IMG/VR virus record: IMGVR_UViG_3300025410_000028
Location: 1-48,367 of that record
Origin: a virus
Length of the DNA stretch: 48,367 bases
Reading direction: 5' to 3' (one strand)
This document shows positions 35,546 to 44,084 of this stretch, piece by piece. The notes below the pieces were generated by a model. That model was not told the DNA's origin. It did not search any database and saw only the letters and a list, made by a program, of their open reading frames with translations. A program made the position numbers and the translations under genes. Each line of letters opens with the position of its first letter. Position 1 is the stretch's first letter.

Positions 35546-36430
35546 TCAAAGCATAGCCTTTTGAATATTGATTGCAGTTACATTTTTCTTAACCATAATA
35601 TTTGTATATTGAGTTCCAGTATTTTTAATTAAATTATACTCATCTTGATACGAAATAACCTTAGAATTAGCAATTTTTAACCAATAAGCTCCAAAAACTG
35701 ATACCGATAAAGATGTACCATAATCAGATTTTGTTTGATTATTAGGGGCTGCAACAGTCAAATTACCATTGGCTGCAAAATCTACCCTTGAGGAATAGTT
35801 TGCATAAAGTGCCAACCTTCCAACATTATCAATCGCACTAATAGCAAGAACTCCTGGAATGCATGCTGGGTTATCTACAGCAGTATAATTAAATTCATTT
35901 CCTGTAGGAAACATTACTGGGATACCACTTGCAAGTAATTTATTAATTGGTAAAACATATGAAGCAGACAAATTGCATGCCCCTTGTCCTCCCATAGGAA
36001 CAACTAATGCACCAATATTAAATTTATTTGAATTTACCAAAACCCAATTTAGTGCTGACGATAACATATCATTGTTACATCCAATATAGCCGTTTGTTCC
36101 CAACAAAGATGCACAGCGAATTTCAATAATTTTTACATTTGAATCTGATTGAACTGCTGCAGATACTACTTCTGTTCCATGATTCCATGCAGTATTTGTG
36201 TACATTGCTGGAGTGATAGTTGCTGATCCTGGACCTTCCATAAAATTTTGTTTATTTGGGCAAGAATTGTAACCAGAAACACATGCTTCGTAAATAATAT
36301 TATTTTTAATAAAGTTATTAGACATGTCAACACCAGTATCAATTATTGCTAATACTTTAGGATCTGAAGCATGAGCTGGGATTACATTAAGGCACAAAAA
36401 AACTGCCATAATTGCAGTTATCTTTTTCAT
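35546..36430 (-). CDS. Secreted subtilisin-like serine protease (S8)
   Basis: 294 residues. Residues 1-21 are a signal peptide (MKKITAIMAVFLCLNVIPAH, AS). The triad is D31 (AIIDTGVD), H84 (NHGTEV) and S240 (DYGTSLSVSV), with oxyanion N178 (PTGNEF). There is no propeptide of normal length, since D31 comes only 10 residues after the cleavage site. A phage-encoded exported subtilase is unusual. It could process virion or host surface proteins, or aid release. Confidence 0.82.
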   Translation of the reverse strand: MKKITAIMAVFLCLNVIPAHASDPKVLAIIDTGVDMSNNFIKNNIIYEACVSGYNSCPNKQNFMEGPGSATITPAMYTNTAWNHGTEVVSAAVQSDSNVKIIEIRCASLLGTNGYIGCNNDMLSSALNWVLVNSNKFNIGALVVPMGGQGACNLSASYVLPINKLLASGIPVMFPTGNEFNYTAVDNPACIPGVLAISAIDNVGRLALYANYSSRVDFAANGNLTVAAPNNQTKSDYGTSLSVSVFGAYWLKIANSKVISYQDEYNLIKNTGTQYTNIMVKKNVTAINIQKAML

Positions 36431-36461
36431 TTATATTCTTTCTATTAGTAGTTATATTGCG

Positions 36462-36535
36462 TACCCCTGAAGAGATTCGAACTCCCGACCTGATGGGTAG
36501 AAACCATATGCTCTAATCCACTGAGCTACAGGGGC
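36462..36535 (-). tRNA. tRNA-Arg (TCT)
   Basis: Minus strand: acceptor GCCCCTG/CAGGGGT, anticodon loop TTTCTAC, T-arm GGGAGTTCGAATCTC. Discriminator A, no encoded CCA. Isolated from the main tRNA cluster. Confidence 0.93.
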
Positions 36536-36578
36536 ATAGAGATATTATACTATTATGTTATATACCTTGTCAATGACC

Positions 36579-37022
36579 TTACATTATTGTTGTTTTAATT
36601 GTAGAACTTAGTTGCCAGTTCCACTTGTTATGCATAGCATCCCTAATCTCAAGGTCACTTGCTATACCTATTTCATCTACTGCTTCTGCTGCTTTATGTG
36701 CAACCCTAATGCCATTAATAACTGCTTCATTTGACACCAAAAAGCTTTCAATTTGATCTTTTGCATTGTTGCCTGCATAAACTGTACCAATCGTTCTATT
36801 ATCAATAAAATCCTGTAATTGAAATGGTGCCATAACATTCAATTTTCGTAACATTTCTGATATTAAATCAATAGATTCATATACATCTTCATAAATTTCT
36901 AAAAATTTTTCATGCATTTCTGGAAACAACATGCCCTCGACATTCCAATGATAACCATGTATTTGAAAATAAGTAGTAACTACATCTGCCTGTAGTCTTT
37001 TTAATGCGTCTGTTAATTCCAT
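36579..37022 (-). CDS. dps: Dps/ferritin-like protein
   Basis: 147 residues, all helical. FQIHGYHWNVEGMLFPEMHE (about 19-38) and YESIDLISEML give the Dps ferroxidase ligands (H25 with W26, H37, D52, E56), which sit between subunits of a dodecamer. It would bind and oxidise iron and may protect DNA. The basic N-terminal tail of DNA-binding Dps is absent. It overlaps the DUF2061 gene by 10 bases. Confidence 0.85.
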   Translation of the reverse strand: MELTDALKRLQADVVTTYFQIHGYHWNVEGMLFPEMHEKFLEIYEDVYESIDLISEMLRKLNVMAPFQLQDFIDNRTIGTVYAGNNAKDQIESFLVSNEAVINGIRVAHKAAEAVDEIGIASDLEIRDAMHNKWNWQLSSTIKTTIM

Positions 37023-37228
37023 TGTAATCTTTTCCTAATCCATTTCCATAAGTGTTCGTGCCAGTAAAAAAGCCCGCCTTCAAATAACAATTCTGCTGAT
37101 GCTAACTTTATTCCTGTTGCCCATTCGCTTGTTATAATAAGTCCAATAAAACTAACCATTAAAAAATGAAAAAAATACCAACTTATGGTTTTAAATAATA
37201 TTATTGGCCTAAGACTATTTTTATTCAT
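37013..37228 (-). CDS. DUF2061-family membrane protein
   Basis: 71 residues: LFKTISWYFFHFLMVSFIGL, then ELLFEGGLFYWHEHLWKWI match DUF2061 (K-x-x-SWR, then E-x-x-x-K-x-x-LYY-x-HE-x-x-W). Two membrane helices. Leaderless start after TGGTAAAAT. Likely inner membrane, role unknown. Confidence 0.75.
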   Translation of the reverse strand: MNKNSLRPIILFKTISWYFFHFLMVSFIGLIITSEWATGIKLASAELLFEGGLFYWHEHLWKWIRKRLQWN

Positions 37229-37262
37229 ATTATTATTTTACCATATTTTGAAAATTAGTCAT

Positions 37263-37481
37263 TTAATTGCTTGACTCCGATTTTTTGTTAATCTGATCAC
37301 GCTCATCAACAACCTTATAAGCTGATTTATTCAAAGAATTACTATATTTGTTGTAATGATGACCACAAAACATCAATTCGCCGTTTATTAAAGATACTAA
37401 AACAAAAGCTTGAGCGTCGCATCTATCGCACCTGTCAATTACTTTTAAAACTCTTTCAGAAGTCTCTGATACCAACGTCAT
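37263..37481 (-). CDS. DUF7455-type actinobacterial zinc protein
   Basis: 72 residues: CDRCDAQAFVLVSLINGELM and FCGHHYNKY match a small family found in actinobacteria and their phages, in which a C-x-x-C and a later C-x-H-H bind zinc. Ribosome site AAAGGAG. Often next to sigma factor genes in hosts; its role is unknown. Confidence 0.78.
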   Translation of the reverse strand: MTLVSETSERVLKVIDRCDRCDAQAFVLVSLINGELMFCGHHYNKYSNSLNKSAYKVVDERDQINKKSESSN

Positions 37482-37492
37482 CTGCTCTCCTT

Positions 37493-38224
37493 TTATACGT
37501 GAGTAATACCTTTTATTGACTCACCTTTATTTACCCATAAAATTACAGAATCTTCATGGTCATACTCGACCTGCAATTCTTTTTCTACATCAATATCAAA
37601 AGTATACCATCCTGGCATAGTATAGCGCAAGCCAGACTCGATCCTTGTTACCTCATGCCTATAAGCTCCATTACTAGGAAACATTATCATGTCCCCAGGC
37701 TTTGGTTTAATTGATTTGTTATGAGCAGGAAAATTTATAAGCCCACCTTCATAATCATCATTTATGTAAACTAAAACTGATAAATTAAGCTGATAAAAGT
37801 TAGCGTGAAAAGCTGGAGTTCCATCTGGACGCTCACAATCAGAATGTAACCCAGAGGCCATATTTTCATGCCACTTTACAAAATGAAATTGATTAACTGG
37901 CTCTCTTTTATATTGAACATTATATCTTTTTGCATATCTTTCTTGAATTCTATCCCAAATTTTTTGTTCTGATGATAACATTAAATTATAAACGGCAAGA
38001 TTTTCTTCTTTTACTGTAAAATCTCTTAAATCCTTTCCACCACTAAATTCTGGGTTATCTTTATGCGTATTTAAATAAGATCTTATTAGTTTAATTTCAT
38101 CATCAGACAAAAAATTATGTTCTAAAATAATATTATCTGAACTTTTGCCTATTCTATTAAAATACTCTAAATAGGGAGAGAAATCTATTTCAAAATCAGT
38201 TTCTTGTAAATATTCTTTTTCCAT
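37493..38224 (-). CDS. 2-oxoglutarate/Fe(II) oxygenase (P4H-like)
   Basis: 243 residues from the leaderless ATG 38224 (TATAAT, 6 bases). Residues H127-x-D129 (GLHSDCE), H190 (AYRHEV) and R200 (GLRYTMPGWY) complete the active site; LSVLVYINDDYEGGLINFP is the core strand pair. It heads the modification cassette in transcription terms last, being the most downstream of the set. Substrate unknown. Confidence 0.87.
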   Translation of the reverse strand: MEKEYLQETDFEIDFSPYLEYFNRIGKSSDNIILEHNFLSDDEIKLIRSYLNTHKDNPEFSGGKDLRDFTVKEENLAVYNLMLSSEQKIWDRIQERYAKRYNVQYKREPVNQFHFVKWHENMASGLHSDCERPDGTPAFHANFYQLNLSVLVYINDDYEGGLINFPAHNKSIKPKPGDMIMFPSNGAYRHEVTRIESGLRYTMPGWYTFDIDVEKELQVEYDHEDSVILWVNKGESIKGITHV

Positions 38225-38231
38225 TTTTATA

Positions 38232-38921
38232 TTATACCATATTTTCTTTTTGATAATTTTCAATTAGCTTTAAGGATAAATTGTACATGTCAATATATTC
38301 ATCAAAGTTATTTTTTAATATTTTTTCTTTAATTTCATAATAAATATCTGGTTTTTTTTCTACGGGAAAAGCATTAAAATAACCTATATCATTTTTGTTA
38401 TAAAATCTGGGGTTTATTTTTGCTTCTTCTATTAAAATATTATAATTTTCTTTAGTTTCTATATTTAAAACATTTTTTGTTATAAAATTAATATCATTAG
38501 TAACTTGTTCAAATGTAAAAGGAATTAAATTATGAATATTTTTTTCAAGTCCATAAATATATCTTGTATAGTTATAACATTGATCTTTAATTAATTTTTC
38601 AATAGAAATATCTATATCTTCATGTGGCATAGGAACTCCAGCAGATATGTTTTGACTCAAACCTCCTAAAGTTTTTGTAATTATAGAAGGTATTAAGTCT
38701 TCTGGTTTTCTTAAAATAAATATTTGTTTTATATCTTCAAATTTTGCAAACATAGTTATTGGTGAATTTATTTTTATAACAAAATCATCTTCGCAGACAT
38801 TGCCCAAATGTGGTTCTTTGTATTTATCTGTATAATTTGATTTTATTGTTTTCCATAAAATAAATTGAACCCAGCCTTGAGCAGTTCTTGGAGAAGAATT
38901 AATTAATATTTTATTTAACAT
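38232..38921 (-). CDS. Sulfotransferase-like protein
   Basis: 229 residues. INSSPRTAQGWVQFILW resembles the 5'-phosphate loop and IFILRKPEDLIPSIITK the 3'-phosphate motif (R-x-P-x-D) of sulfotransferases, matching the order in the 12707 and 13513 proteins, but sequence identity is low and a P-loop kinase-like role cannot be excluded. It overlaps the upstream gene by 11 bases. Confidence 0.65.
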   Translation of the reverse strand: MLNKILINSSPRTAQGWVQFILWKTIKSNYTDKYKEPHLGNVCEDDFVIKINSPITMFAKFEDIKQIFILRKPEDLIPSIITKTLGGLSQNISAGVPMPHEDIDISIEKLIKDQCYNYTRYIYGLEKNIHNLIPFTFEQVTNDINFITKNVLNIETKENYNILIEEAKINPRFYNKNDIGYFNAFPVEKKPDIYYEIKEKILKNNFDEYIDMYNLSLKLIENYQKENMV

Positions 38922-39672
38922 TTTTATTTTTTATTTCTGTTACAAACATATTAAATATATCATCTTGATTTCTATTATTGCTTGCTGTATTTTTAAATAA
39001 ATACTTAAAATTAAAATTAAAAAGTAAATCGTTGGTATGGTTGTCCCATGAAGTCCAATATAAATCAATATTAGATGCTTCGCAATATTGTTCAAGTGCT
39101 CTGACAAAATGAAGATATCTTATAATGGTTATTTCAACTGGCAAATTTTTTGGTTCTGCCATTTCATTATGTTCTTTCCCGCCTTCTTGATTTATATCAT
39201 TTTGATAAAATAGTTTTGGCTTAAAAGCTTTACTCTCTACCCAAAAACCAATATCTCTTGTTACATCTGGTAAATATAAAAATAATTTTTCTGGATTTCC
39301 AAATTGTTTGCAATATTTAAAAACATTTGAAACTATTTTTTCTACTGATGCTCCAGGGTAACAAAGATTTCTAAAATTTCCACTATTACTATCTAATTGC
39401 AAATAAAGTTTTTTTGCCCAACCTTCATCTTCTTCAATATCCATGGGCATTGTTAACTCGCATCCACCAAATAAAATATGATTTTTAGGAGTTTCATTAA
39501 AGTCATCGCACCTTAATCCATAATTATTTAATCTGTAAGAAGCTAAATTTTCTGCGTTTCCTGACTGCATAAAAGGAGGTAATGCTTCTACAGTAGGTTC
39601 TACAATGTCACTAAACCACATCCTTTGTGGCTCTACTATTTCATTAATAATTTCATAATAAGTTTTATTCAC
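38911..39672 (-). CDS. SGNH-hydrolase-like protein
   Basis: 253 residues from GTG 39672, which overlaps the carbamoyltransferase stop (GTGA) and has AGGAG 8 bases upstream. ILFGGCELTM corresponds to the GDS-type block, and LYLPDVTRDIG and WTSWDN match blocks in its paralog at 41166 (FILMPNVGR, WTTWD). The catalytic serine is replaced by C or E in the block, so activity is uncertain. It may remove or transfer acyl groups. Confidence 0.6.
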   Translation of the reverse strand: MNKTYYEIINEIVEPQRMWFSDIVEPTVEALPPFMQSGNAENLASYRLNNYGLRCDDFNETPKNHILFGGCELTMPMDIEEDEGWAKKLYLQLDSNSGNFRNLCYPGASVEKIVSNVFKYCKQFGNPEKLFLYLPDVTRDIGFWVESKAFKPKLFYQNDINQEGGKEHNEMAEPKNLPVEITIIRYLHFVRALEQYCEASNIDLYWTSWDNHTNDLLFNFNFKYLFKNTASNNRNQDDIFNMFVTEIKNKNVK

Positions 39673-41093
39673 TTTACTATCTCCTGTCCATAATATTCTT
39701 CCCAAGATTTTATATCATTCCAATCATTTAAAATCGGTTGCCCTTTAATATTTAAACTTGTATTAAGCAAAACTGGTACACCCGTTAACTTATACCATTC
39801 TGATAGTACGGAATAAAGGCCTGGATGTTGATCTTTATTAACTGTTTGAACTCTTGATGTACCGTCTTTGTGTACAACTGCAGGTATTAAATCTGGCTTT
39901 AAACATTTTACCGCATATTGCATATATGGAGTTGGCCTTCCCTTTGGCATTTTAAACCATTCATTTGCATGCTCTTCCATAACAACTGGAGCAAATGGCC
40001 TAAACATTTCTCTTTGTTTAATTTGATTCACTCTGTCTTTTACATCAATATGTGTTGGATCTGCCAATATACTTCGATTGCCCAATGCTCTGGGTCCAAA
40101 CTCTGCACGTCCTGCTGCAACTGGTGCTATACCTTTACTGACTAATTCATCTAAAATTTTTTGAACTGGATATTCATTGCCTAAATCGTGCCCAAGGTAA
40201 GGCCCCTCCCATTTTATATGGGAACCACGTAACGCCAAAGCGGCCCCCAAACTAGACCCAGCATCCCCTGGGTTTGGCATTATCCAAATATCATCAAATA
40301 GATCCCATAAAATAGTATTTGCAGAACAGTTTAATGCACATCCGCCCATAAATACAAGTTTTGTTTTTCCAGTTTTCTTTCTTGCGTGTTGCATAAATTC
40401 ATACAATCTTCTTTCATATACAAGTTGTGCTGCTGCTGCAATATGAAATTTGTCTATTTCGTTTGGAACATGCCCCCAATCAATTATACCTTTGTGAAAG
40501 TTATATTTTTGCTTATTGATACTCGGAAAATACTCATTAACTTTTTTAAAATATTTGTTTGGATTACCATATGCAGCCATACCCATCATGATATATTCTT
40601 CTTGATTAGGGATAAGACCAATTAATTGTGTAAAAGCTGAATAGAATAATCCAAAACTGAGGGGGTAGTTTTTTTTCTCAACTAAAGATATTTTTTCGCC
40701 AACTCCCGTCCAAATTGTTGATGTATTAAATTCTCCAATTGCGTCCAAAACAACTATAAGGGCATCATAAAACGAACTTGTGTAATACCCTGCTGCAGCA
40801 TGAGAGTAATGATGTTTAAATTCTTTAGTTTTTTTAGCAACCCAAATTGGTTTCCAGTCTGCAGTGCCACCACGTAATTTAATTCTTAATCTTTTTAAGC
40901 AAGATTTTTCATAATAAGCTGATTGTTCAGGTATTCCATAATTATAAAGATCAGTCATAATTTCATCATTATTGTACCAATCATTTTTTATTTTGCTGTA
41001 CCTTTCTGCATGGCTTGCAAACAATATCTTATCTTTACTAATCAAAGACATGCCAGCATCATGAGATGTTTCATTTATTCCAATTATGTTCAT
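39669..41093 (-). CDS. Carbamoyltransferase, NodU/CmcH/TobZ family
   Basis: 474 residues. The N-terminal Kae1-like domain has NETSHDAG and HHYSHAA (H94, H95, H98, metal and carbamoyl-adenylate site). FMGGCALNCSAN (about 250), AGRAEFGPRALGNRSILADP (about 335-354), FRPFAP and NTSLNIKGQPI form the YrdC-like C-terminal site region. It moves a carbamoyl group from carbamoyl phosphate, via ATP, to a hydroxyl of a sugar or natural product. Slightly short (usual 550-590), lacking part of the middle. Confidence 0.9.
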   Translation of the reverse strand: MNIIGINETSHDAGMSLISKDKILFASHAERYSKIKNDWYNNDEIMTDLYNYGIPEQSAYYEKSCLKRLRIKLRGGTADWKPIWVAKKTKEFKHHYSHAAAGYYTSSFYDALIVVLDAIGEFNTSTIWTGVGEKISLVEKKNYPLSFGLFYSAFTQLIGLIPNQEEYIMMGMAAYGNPNKYFKKVNEYFPSINKQKYNFHKGIIDWGHVPNEIDKFHIAAAAQLVYERRLYEFMQHARKKTGKTKLVFMGGCALNCSANTILWDLFDDIWIMPNPGDAGSSLGAALALRGSHIKWEGPYLGHDLGNEYPVQKILDELVSKGIAPVAAGRAEFGPRALGNRSILADPTHIDVKDRVNQIKQREMFRPFAPVVMEEHANEWFKMPKGRPTPYMQYAVKCLKPDLIPAVVHKDGTSRVQTVNKDQHPGLYSVLSEWYKLTGVPVLLNTSLNIKGQPILNDWNDIKSWEEYYGQEIVK

Positions 41094-41165
41094 TAATATG
41101 TAAAACCTTTTGTTTTTCTTAATTCTTTATTAATTTTTTTAAATTTAAACCATATAATTATTTTT

Positions 41166-42044
41166 TTAATCAATTTGCCAACCTCTTTTTTTTATCTCTT
41201 TTTCAAATGAATCTGCCCAATATTCATGATATAAATTTCCTGGATGACCATCTCTTTTATCCCAATCATATTTTTTAAAATTACCGTCTTTTCTTATTTC
41301 TTTAACAAATTTTGACATATCTTCAGTATAAATTGGAAAAAAGTTTTTAAAGTTTATTTGATTAAAATTTTCTATTTCAGCAAGGTCCCATGTTGTCCAT
41401 AATAATTTAACATTGTTTTGTTCACAAAAAAATTCAAAAAACTTCCATCCCATTACAAAGTTTATAAACTTTTCTTTGTGTTCTTCTGGAGTCAATGCAG
41501 TATAATTAGGCCTTTTATTACTTATAAATTCAGTTGACTCTTCGTATCTCTGAACATATTCCCAGCGTGACTCTTTTTTGTCCCAAGTATAAAATCTTCC
41601 AACATTTGGCATTAAAATAAAGTAATATTCAGGCATTCCATACTTCTTTACATAAATCATAAAATTATTTATAATTTTTTGCCAGCCCCAGCCACCTTTT
41701 GCTAAATTAAAAAATCCATCAGAGTTTTTAATTTTTAAATTTAATTTATAGCTCCATATATCATTTAAATTTGAAGCAACACCTTCTGTATTTGAACATC
41801 CAGAAAATAAAACGTGAGTGCCTTGATGATCTACTTTAAAATCATCAGATCTAAAAAAATCAGAATTGTATTTGTAATTTATATCTTTATCATCAATACC
41901 ATTTAATATCACTTCTACTGGGATTTGTGAAAATTCTTTGACGTTATCATTTCCCTCTGCCCAAGTCTTATCAAATTGATCAAAAAAAACATCCATTGCG
42001 TTTGAAGGATTTATTTTGTTTATGGTAAATTTTGAATTTAACAT
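41166..42044 (-). CDS. SGNH-hydrolase-like protein
   Basis: 292 residues. HVLFSGCSNTEGVAS is the GDS/GCS-type nucleophile block, FNLAKGGWGWQKI resembles the G block, FILMPNVGR the N block, and DGHPGNLYHEYWAD near the C-terminus the D-x-x-H block. The serine after GC makes an active esterase or acyltransferase possible. Paralog of 38911. The 72-base gap downstream is AT-rich with no clear signal. Confidence 0.65.
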   Translation of the reverse strand: MLNSKFTINKINPSNAMDVFFDQFDKTWAEGNDNVKEFSQIPVEVILNGIDDKDINYKYNSDFFRSDDFKVDHQGTHVLFSGCSNTEGVASNLNDIWSYKLNLKIKNSDGFFNLAKGGWGWQKIINNFMIYVKKYGMPEYYFILMPNVGRFYTWDKKESRWEYVQRYEESTEFISNKRPNYTALTPEEHKEKFINFVMGWKFFEFFCEQNNVKLLWTTWDLAEIENFNQINFKNFFPIYTEDMSKFVKEIRKDGNFKKYDWDKRDGHPGNLYHEYWADSFEKEIKKRGWQID

Positions 42045-42047
42045 TTT

Positions 42048-42740
42048 TTAACCTATTCTTTTTAAATAAATATCATAAAAACCTAAATTATGAAGTGCTA
42101 GGCCGTCAACTTTCCAATTTTTATTATAGTGTAAAAATTCATTTACTGCTTGAAATACGCCGTAGCTTTTTTCTTCTATAATACCATCCCAAATAAGATA
42201 ATCATTTAAACCAATTATACCATTAACAGCAATTAATTTTGAGGCATCAAATAAAGCAGGGGTAACAAATTCCCTATCATTATTAGAATCTATGTATATA
42301 TAATCATATTCATATTTTAATTTTGGCAAAATGTATCTGCTGTCACCTTTAATGGTTAATACATTTTTATATTTAGAAAATAAATCTTTTATGTATTGCT
42401 CATGTGTGTCTGAAGTATAACTACCATGTGGTTCATTACAAGAACAAATATTATTAAATCTTTGCCCCCAACAAAGATGATCTTGGTTGTATGTGTCTAA
42501 CAAATGTATGCATCTTGTAGATTTTTTTTCTACTAATTTTTTAGAATATGCGCCCCATGCAACACCAATCTCCAAGTATCGGATCCCCTCTGGAAGACTA
42601 TTGATATATTCATATCTATCTGAAAATAATTTAGCATTATTTAATTGATATTGATTAATTTCATGTGAATCTTCTATTTCATTTTCTAACGGTCTAGAGT
42701 AGTCTTTCCAGTCCATCCTGTGCTTAATGTTTTTTGACAT
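42048..42740 (-). CDS. Class I methyltransferase, Methyltransf_24-like
   Basis: 230 residues. YLEIGVAWGAYSKKL is motif I, HLLDTYNQ the acidic loop, and YDYIYIDSNND the motif IV region, as in the TylF/Methyltransf_24 group of sugar and small-molecule O-methyltransferases. Located between an SGNH-like gene and the flavin monooxygenase gene. Confidence 0.78.
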   Translation of the reverse strand: MSKNIKHRMDWKDYSRPLENEIEDSHEINQYQLNNAKLFSDRYEYINSLPEGIRYLEIGVAWGAYSKKLVEKKSTRCIHLLDTYNQDHLCWGQRFNNICSCNEPHGSYTSDTHEQYIKDLFSKYKNVLTIKGDSRYILPKLKYEYDYIYIDSNNDREFVTPALFDASKLIAVNGIIGLNDYLIWDGIIEEKSYGVFQAVNEFLHYNKNWKVDGLALHNLGFYDIYLKRIG

Positions 42741-42753
42741 TTTTATACCAATT

Positions 42754-43605
42754 CTACGACAATGTTTTTACAAGATTAAATATAGGCTTAAGATTTTTTT
42801 GATTTGTGACAATCATAAAATCATTTATTCCGTATTGCTCTGAAATTTTTTTTAATTGTTTAATTACACTATCCATATTTCCTTTAATATTATGTTCATT
42901 TTTAATTGTTCCTACAATATTTTCTTTATTAGTTCTATTGATTGGATTATACACATATTCAATTTCTTCACTTAACTCTTCTTCAGTTTCTCTTATCAAT
43001 GGATCAATTATTAATACTATTTTTTTATCTTTTATTAAGCTTAAAGCACTATCTAGTGTATGCATTTCACAAATTAAATAATCAGCATGTTTATTTCCAA
43101 GATTTACAGTCAATGGAGAATTAGAAATAGTATAAGTTTCTGGCCAATTCTCAAATTTTAAATCAATAACATTTTCAAAACCGCCACGCATTATATAAAA
43201 AAATTTTTCGGCCCATAAATCTGTTAACTGTATTCTTTTATCAACACTATTAATTAAAGATGAATCATAAGGAAAATTTTTAAGAGTAAAATTTTCTTCC
43301 CAATCTCCAGAAAATTTACCAGCGACTAAATTAAGAGCAACCCTGTCTCCATAATTTAATTTTATTGTTTTAAACATTTTTGCTGCATATTCAGGAGTAA
43401 GTGAATATGGCCTTAAAGCCATCATAAATTTAATATTTTTTGTTTCTTTTATTAAATCTGGTAATAACATCATATAATCTGTACCAGTTGATCCATAGGT
43501 CAAAAGAACTGAATATAAACCTGCATCATCAACTTCCTTTGCCATTTCTATAAGTCCCTCTAAATCATGGGACCACCTAAGCCTATTCATCCAATGGAAT
43601 CTCAT
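42754..43605 (-). CDS. Luciferase-like flavin monooxygenase (LLM)
   Basis: 283 residues. EMAKEVDDAGLYSVLLTYGS (about 19-38), IKFMMALRPYSLTPEYAAKM and LNYGDRVALNLVAGKF are the barrel signatures of bacterial luciferase-like enzymes (FMN or F420 dependent). It would oxidise an organic substrate. The start is leaderless: TATAAT, 6 bases, ATG. First gene of the modification cassette, directly after the tRNA cluster. Confidence 0.82.
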   Translation of the reverse strand: MRFHWMNRLRWSHDLEGLIEMAKEVDDAGLYSVLLTYGSTGTDYMMLLPDLIKETKNIKFMMALRPYSLTPEYAAKMFKTIKLNYGDRVALNLVAGKFSGDWEENFTLKNFPYDSSLINSVDKRIQLTDLWAEKFFYIMRGGFENVIDLKFENWPETYTISNSPLTVNLGNKHADYLICEMHTLDSALSLIKDKKIVLIIDPLIRETEEELSEEIEYVYNPINRTNKENIVGTIKNEHNIKGNMDSVIKQLKKISEQYGINDFMIVTNQKNLKPIFNLVKTLS

Positions 43606-43632
43606 ATTACAATTATACCTTACTATTTATAG

Positions 43633-43705
43633 TGCCTCCAGTAGGTTTCGAACCTACGACCCGCAGATTAAAAGTCTGCTGCTCTACCAACTGAGCTATA
43701 GAAGC
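43633..43705 (-). tRNA. tRNA-Lys (TTT)
   Basis: Acceptor GCTTCTA/TGGAGGC with G-U pairs, anticodon loop CTTTTAA, T-arm GTAGGTTCGAAACCTAC. Discriminator A. Confidence 0.95.
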
Positions 43706-43706
43706 G

Positions 43707-43779
43707 TACCCCAAGACAGATTCGAACTGTCGCTGTATGGATTTTAAGTCCACTATCTCTACCACTGGATTACTGGGGC
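43707..43779 (-). tRNA. tRNA with anticodon TAA (Leu), class I body
   Basis: Acceptor GCCCCAG/TTGGGGT, anticodon stem GTGGA/TCCAT with loop CTTAAAA (anticodon TAA, reads UUA), T-arm GACAGTTCGAATCTGTC. The variable region is only about 5 bases, whereas tRNA-Leu normally has a long variable arm. Confidence 0.8.
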
Positions 43780-43783
43780 ATTG

Positions 43784-43854
43784 CTCCCTGGCCTGGATTC
43801 GAACCAAGATACTTGCCTCCAAAGGGCAATGTCCTACCATTAGACGACCTGGGA
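43784..43854 (-). tRNA. tRNA-Gln (TTG)
   Basis: Acceptor TCCCAGG/CCAGGGA (one A-A mismatch), anticodon stem TTGCC/GGCAA with loop CTTTGGA, T-arm with GGTTCGAATCC. Discriminator G. Confidence 0.9.
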
Positions 43855-43859
43855 ATGTG

Positions 43860-43930
43860 AGCGGATGATGAGAATCGAACTCACCCCTTCTGCTTGGAAG
43901 GCAGAGGCACTACCAATATGCAACATCCGC
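43860..43930 (-). tRNA. tRNA-Gly (TCC)
   Basis: Acceptor GCGGATG/CATCCGC, anticodon stem TCTGC/GCAGA with loop CTTCCAA, discriminator T as usual for glycine tRNAs. Confidence 0.93.
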
Positions 43931-43933
43931 AAG

Positions 43934-44005
43934 TAGCCCCACAGGGACTTGAACCCTGTTCATCAAGATGAAAGCCTGATATCCTAACCCATAGAAGATG
44001 GGGCC
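43934..44005 (-). tRNA. tRNA-Glu (TTC)
   Basis: Acceptor GGCCCCA/TGGGGCT, anticodon loop CTTTCAT, T-arm CAGGGTTCAAGTCCCTG. Discriminator A. Confidence 0.92.
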
Positions 44006-44009
44006 TTGG

Positions 44010-44083
44010 TGGAGCAGGTAGGACTTGAACCTACGATTACCGAATTATGAGTTCGGGGCTTTGACCAACTAAGCTACTACTCC
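44010..44083 (-). tRNA. tRNA-Met (CAT)
   Basis: Acceptor GGAGTAG/CTGCTCC, anticodon stem CCGAA/TTCGG with loop CTCATAA. CCA follows the discriminator A (44007-44009). CAT could also be modified to read AUA (Ile2), but a TAT tRNA-Ile is present. Confidence 0.92.
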
Positions 44084-44084
44084 G

